Source: Dokdonella sp. (GTDB lineage: Bacteria; Pseudomonadota; Gammaproteobacteria; Xanthomonadales; Rhodanobacteraceae). From it: a stretch of 64,000 nucleotides of DNA. Made by a program: the position numbers and the translations under genes. The stretch covers positions 1 through 64,000 of the forward strand of contig JAHCAR010000009.1 in assembly GCA_019634795.1 (NCBI GenBank), in the 5' to 3' direction. This document shows positions 63,395 to 64,000 of the stretch, piece by piece. The notes below the pieces were generated by a model. It had not been told where the DNA came from, searched no databases, and saw only the letters and a program-made list of their open reading frames with translations. Within the stretch, counting starts at the first letter, position 1, and each line of letters opens with the position of its first letter.

Positions 63395-64000
63395 ATGAGA
63401 CGGGCGCTAGCGGCGATTGTCACGCTCCTGGCCGGCTGCGCAGTCGCACCGGTCGAGCATCGTGCGGACTGGATGTTCAATGATGCTCGGTTCGCCGCTC
63501 CGGCCGAGCCGATTCGCTCCGACAATGTTTTCGCGCTCGACAGCGCGATGCGCCGCTACGTGGCCACTTCGATTGCCCCGGGCGTGCATTCCAAAGGAGC
63601 CAAGCAAGCGCTGTTCGATGCCCTCTACGGCCAGGGCCAGCTCAAGCTCGATTACGACACCGAACTGACGCGCACTGCCGCCCAGGCGTTCTCGGCTCGG
63701 GCCGGCAATTGCCTGAGTCTGGCCATCCTGACGTCGGCCCTGGCGAAGGAATTGGAGCTGACGGTGCGCTACCAGATGGTGTATCGCGGCGAATCCTGGA
63801 GCCGCAGCGATGACACGATCTACTTCGACGAGCATGTCAACGTGACCCTGATCGGCGAACAGCCGACCGGCAGCAGGATCCGGCGTGGCACGAGCGAAAT
63901 GACGATCGATTTTCTTTCCCAGCGCGATCTCAGGAACCTGCACTTTCGCGTCATCGCGGAAAACACGATCGTTTCGATGTTCATGAACAACCGGGCCGCG
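63395..64000 (+). CDS. Lipoprotein with transglutaminase-like domain (3' end beyond window)
   Basis: 202 residues are visible and the frame is still open at the window end. ATG 63395 starts a short signal with lipobox (AAIVTLLAGC, lipidated cysteine at residue 15). In the visible part, SARAGNCLSLAILTSALAKE is the cysteine region of bacterial transglutaminase-like domains (xGNCxSLxxL), and DEHVNVTLIG gives the histidine region. In this family the domain is usually followed by TPR repeats. It would act at the periplasmic face of the envelope; the substrate is unknown. Confidence 0.7.
   Translation, partial: MRRALAAIVTLLAGCAVAPVEHRADWMFNDARFAAPAEPIRSDNVFALDSAMRRYVATSIAPGVHSKGAKQALFDALYGQGQLKLDYDTELTRTAAQAFSARAGNCLSLAILTSALAKELELTVRYQMVYRGESWSRSDDTIYFDEHVNVTLIGEQPTGSRIRRGTSEMTIDFLSQRDLRNLHFRVIAENTIVSMFMNNRAA

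Overview
The window is about 64 kb of GC-rich chromosome from a gammaproteobacterium, most likely Lysobacterales (Xanthomonadales), in or near the Rhodanobacteraceae. This placement is an inference from gene content and style: an E3 subunit of pyruvate dehydrogenase with its own lipoyl domain, DUF2884, DUF4124 and GYF/RDD proteins, a PA0069-type radical SAM protein, NtrBC, and intergenic arrays built on CCGAATCCC and GGGAAT. I see no rRNA, tRNA, CRISPR array or prophage. The only intact mobile element is one IS110-family transposase.

Layout. 1-7.3 kb: the end of a TonB-like gene, a DUF3592 membrane protein, an acyl-CoA synthetase, a CheY-like regulator, an ECF sigma factor operon and a secreted beta-helix protein. 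7.5-19 kb: a CHAD protein, two alpha/beta hydrolases, and a LysR regulator divergent from an MFS exporter / outer-membrane porin / AhpD-like / hydrolase / GNAT cluster, then an S9 peptidase and a radical SAM protein. 19-25 kb: a RegBA-type redox two-component system divergent from a TonB-dependent receptor and PepSY membrane protein pair. 25-31 kb: lpd, a DUF2059 gene and aceF without aceE, a small exported protein, and the IS110 element. 31-43 kb: housekeeping and envelope genes (ABC-F, GST, glyoxalase I, Ser/Thr kinase with TPRs, DUF2884, M48 protease, family-6-type DNA glycosylase, CsbD, lipoproteins, DinB). 43-50.5 kb: two tandem exported paralogues of unknown function, then ParA / SixA / YceI / phospholipase D / DUF1232. 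50.5-54 kb: two tandem multidomain membrane proteins. 53.7-62 kb: thiolase, acyltransferase-like protein, unknown protein, GNAT, NtrC and NtrB, and a polytopic membrane protein. 62-63.4 kb is almost free of genes and holds a decayed NuoF-like fragment. The last 600 bases start a transglutaminase-like lipoprotein.

The most unusual find is the pair at 50.6-53.6 kb. Each protein joins an N-terminal domain, a GYF-like domain, an RDD membrane domain and a C-terminal region that looks like the globular part of a type IV pilin. One of them also keeps the pilin alpha-1 helix. Other signals worth checking are three near-identical long hairpins (GGGGTCAGAGACCGTT arms) at gene ends, one palindromic repeat that has become an in-frame linker in both aceF and lpd, a structured segment upstream of the IS110 transposase, and ATTCCC arrays that abut the start codons of dinB and a GST gene.

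Many genes here appear to start at GTG or TTG. Starts were chosen from Shine-Dalgarno spacing, signal peptides and domain boundaries, and uncertain ones are marked. All family names rest on motifs and remembered family features. No database search was possible.
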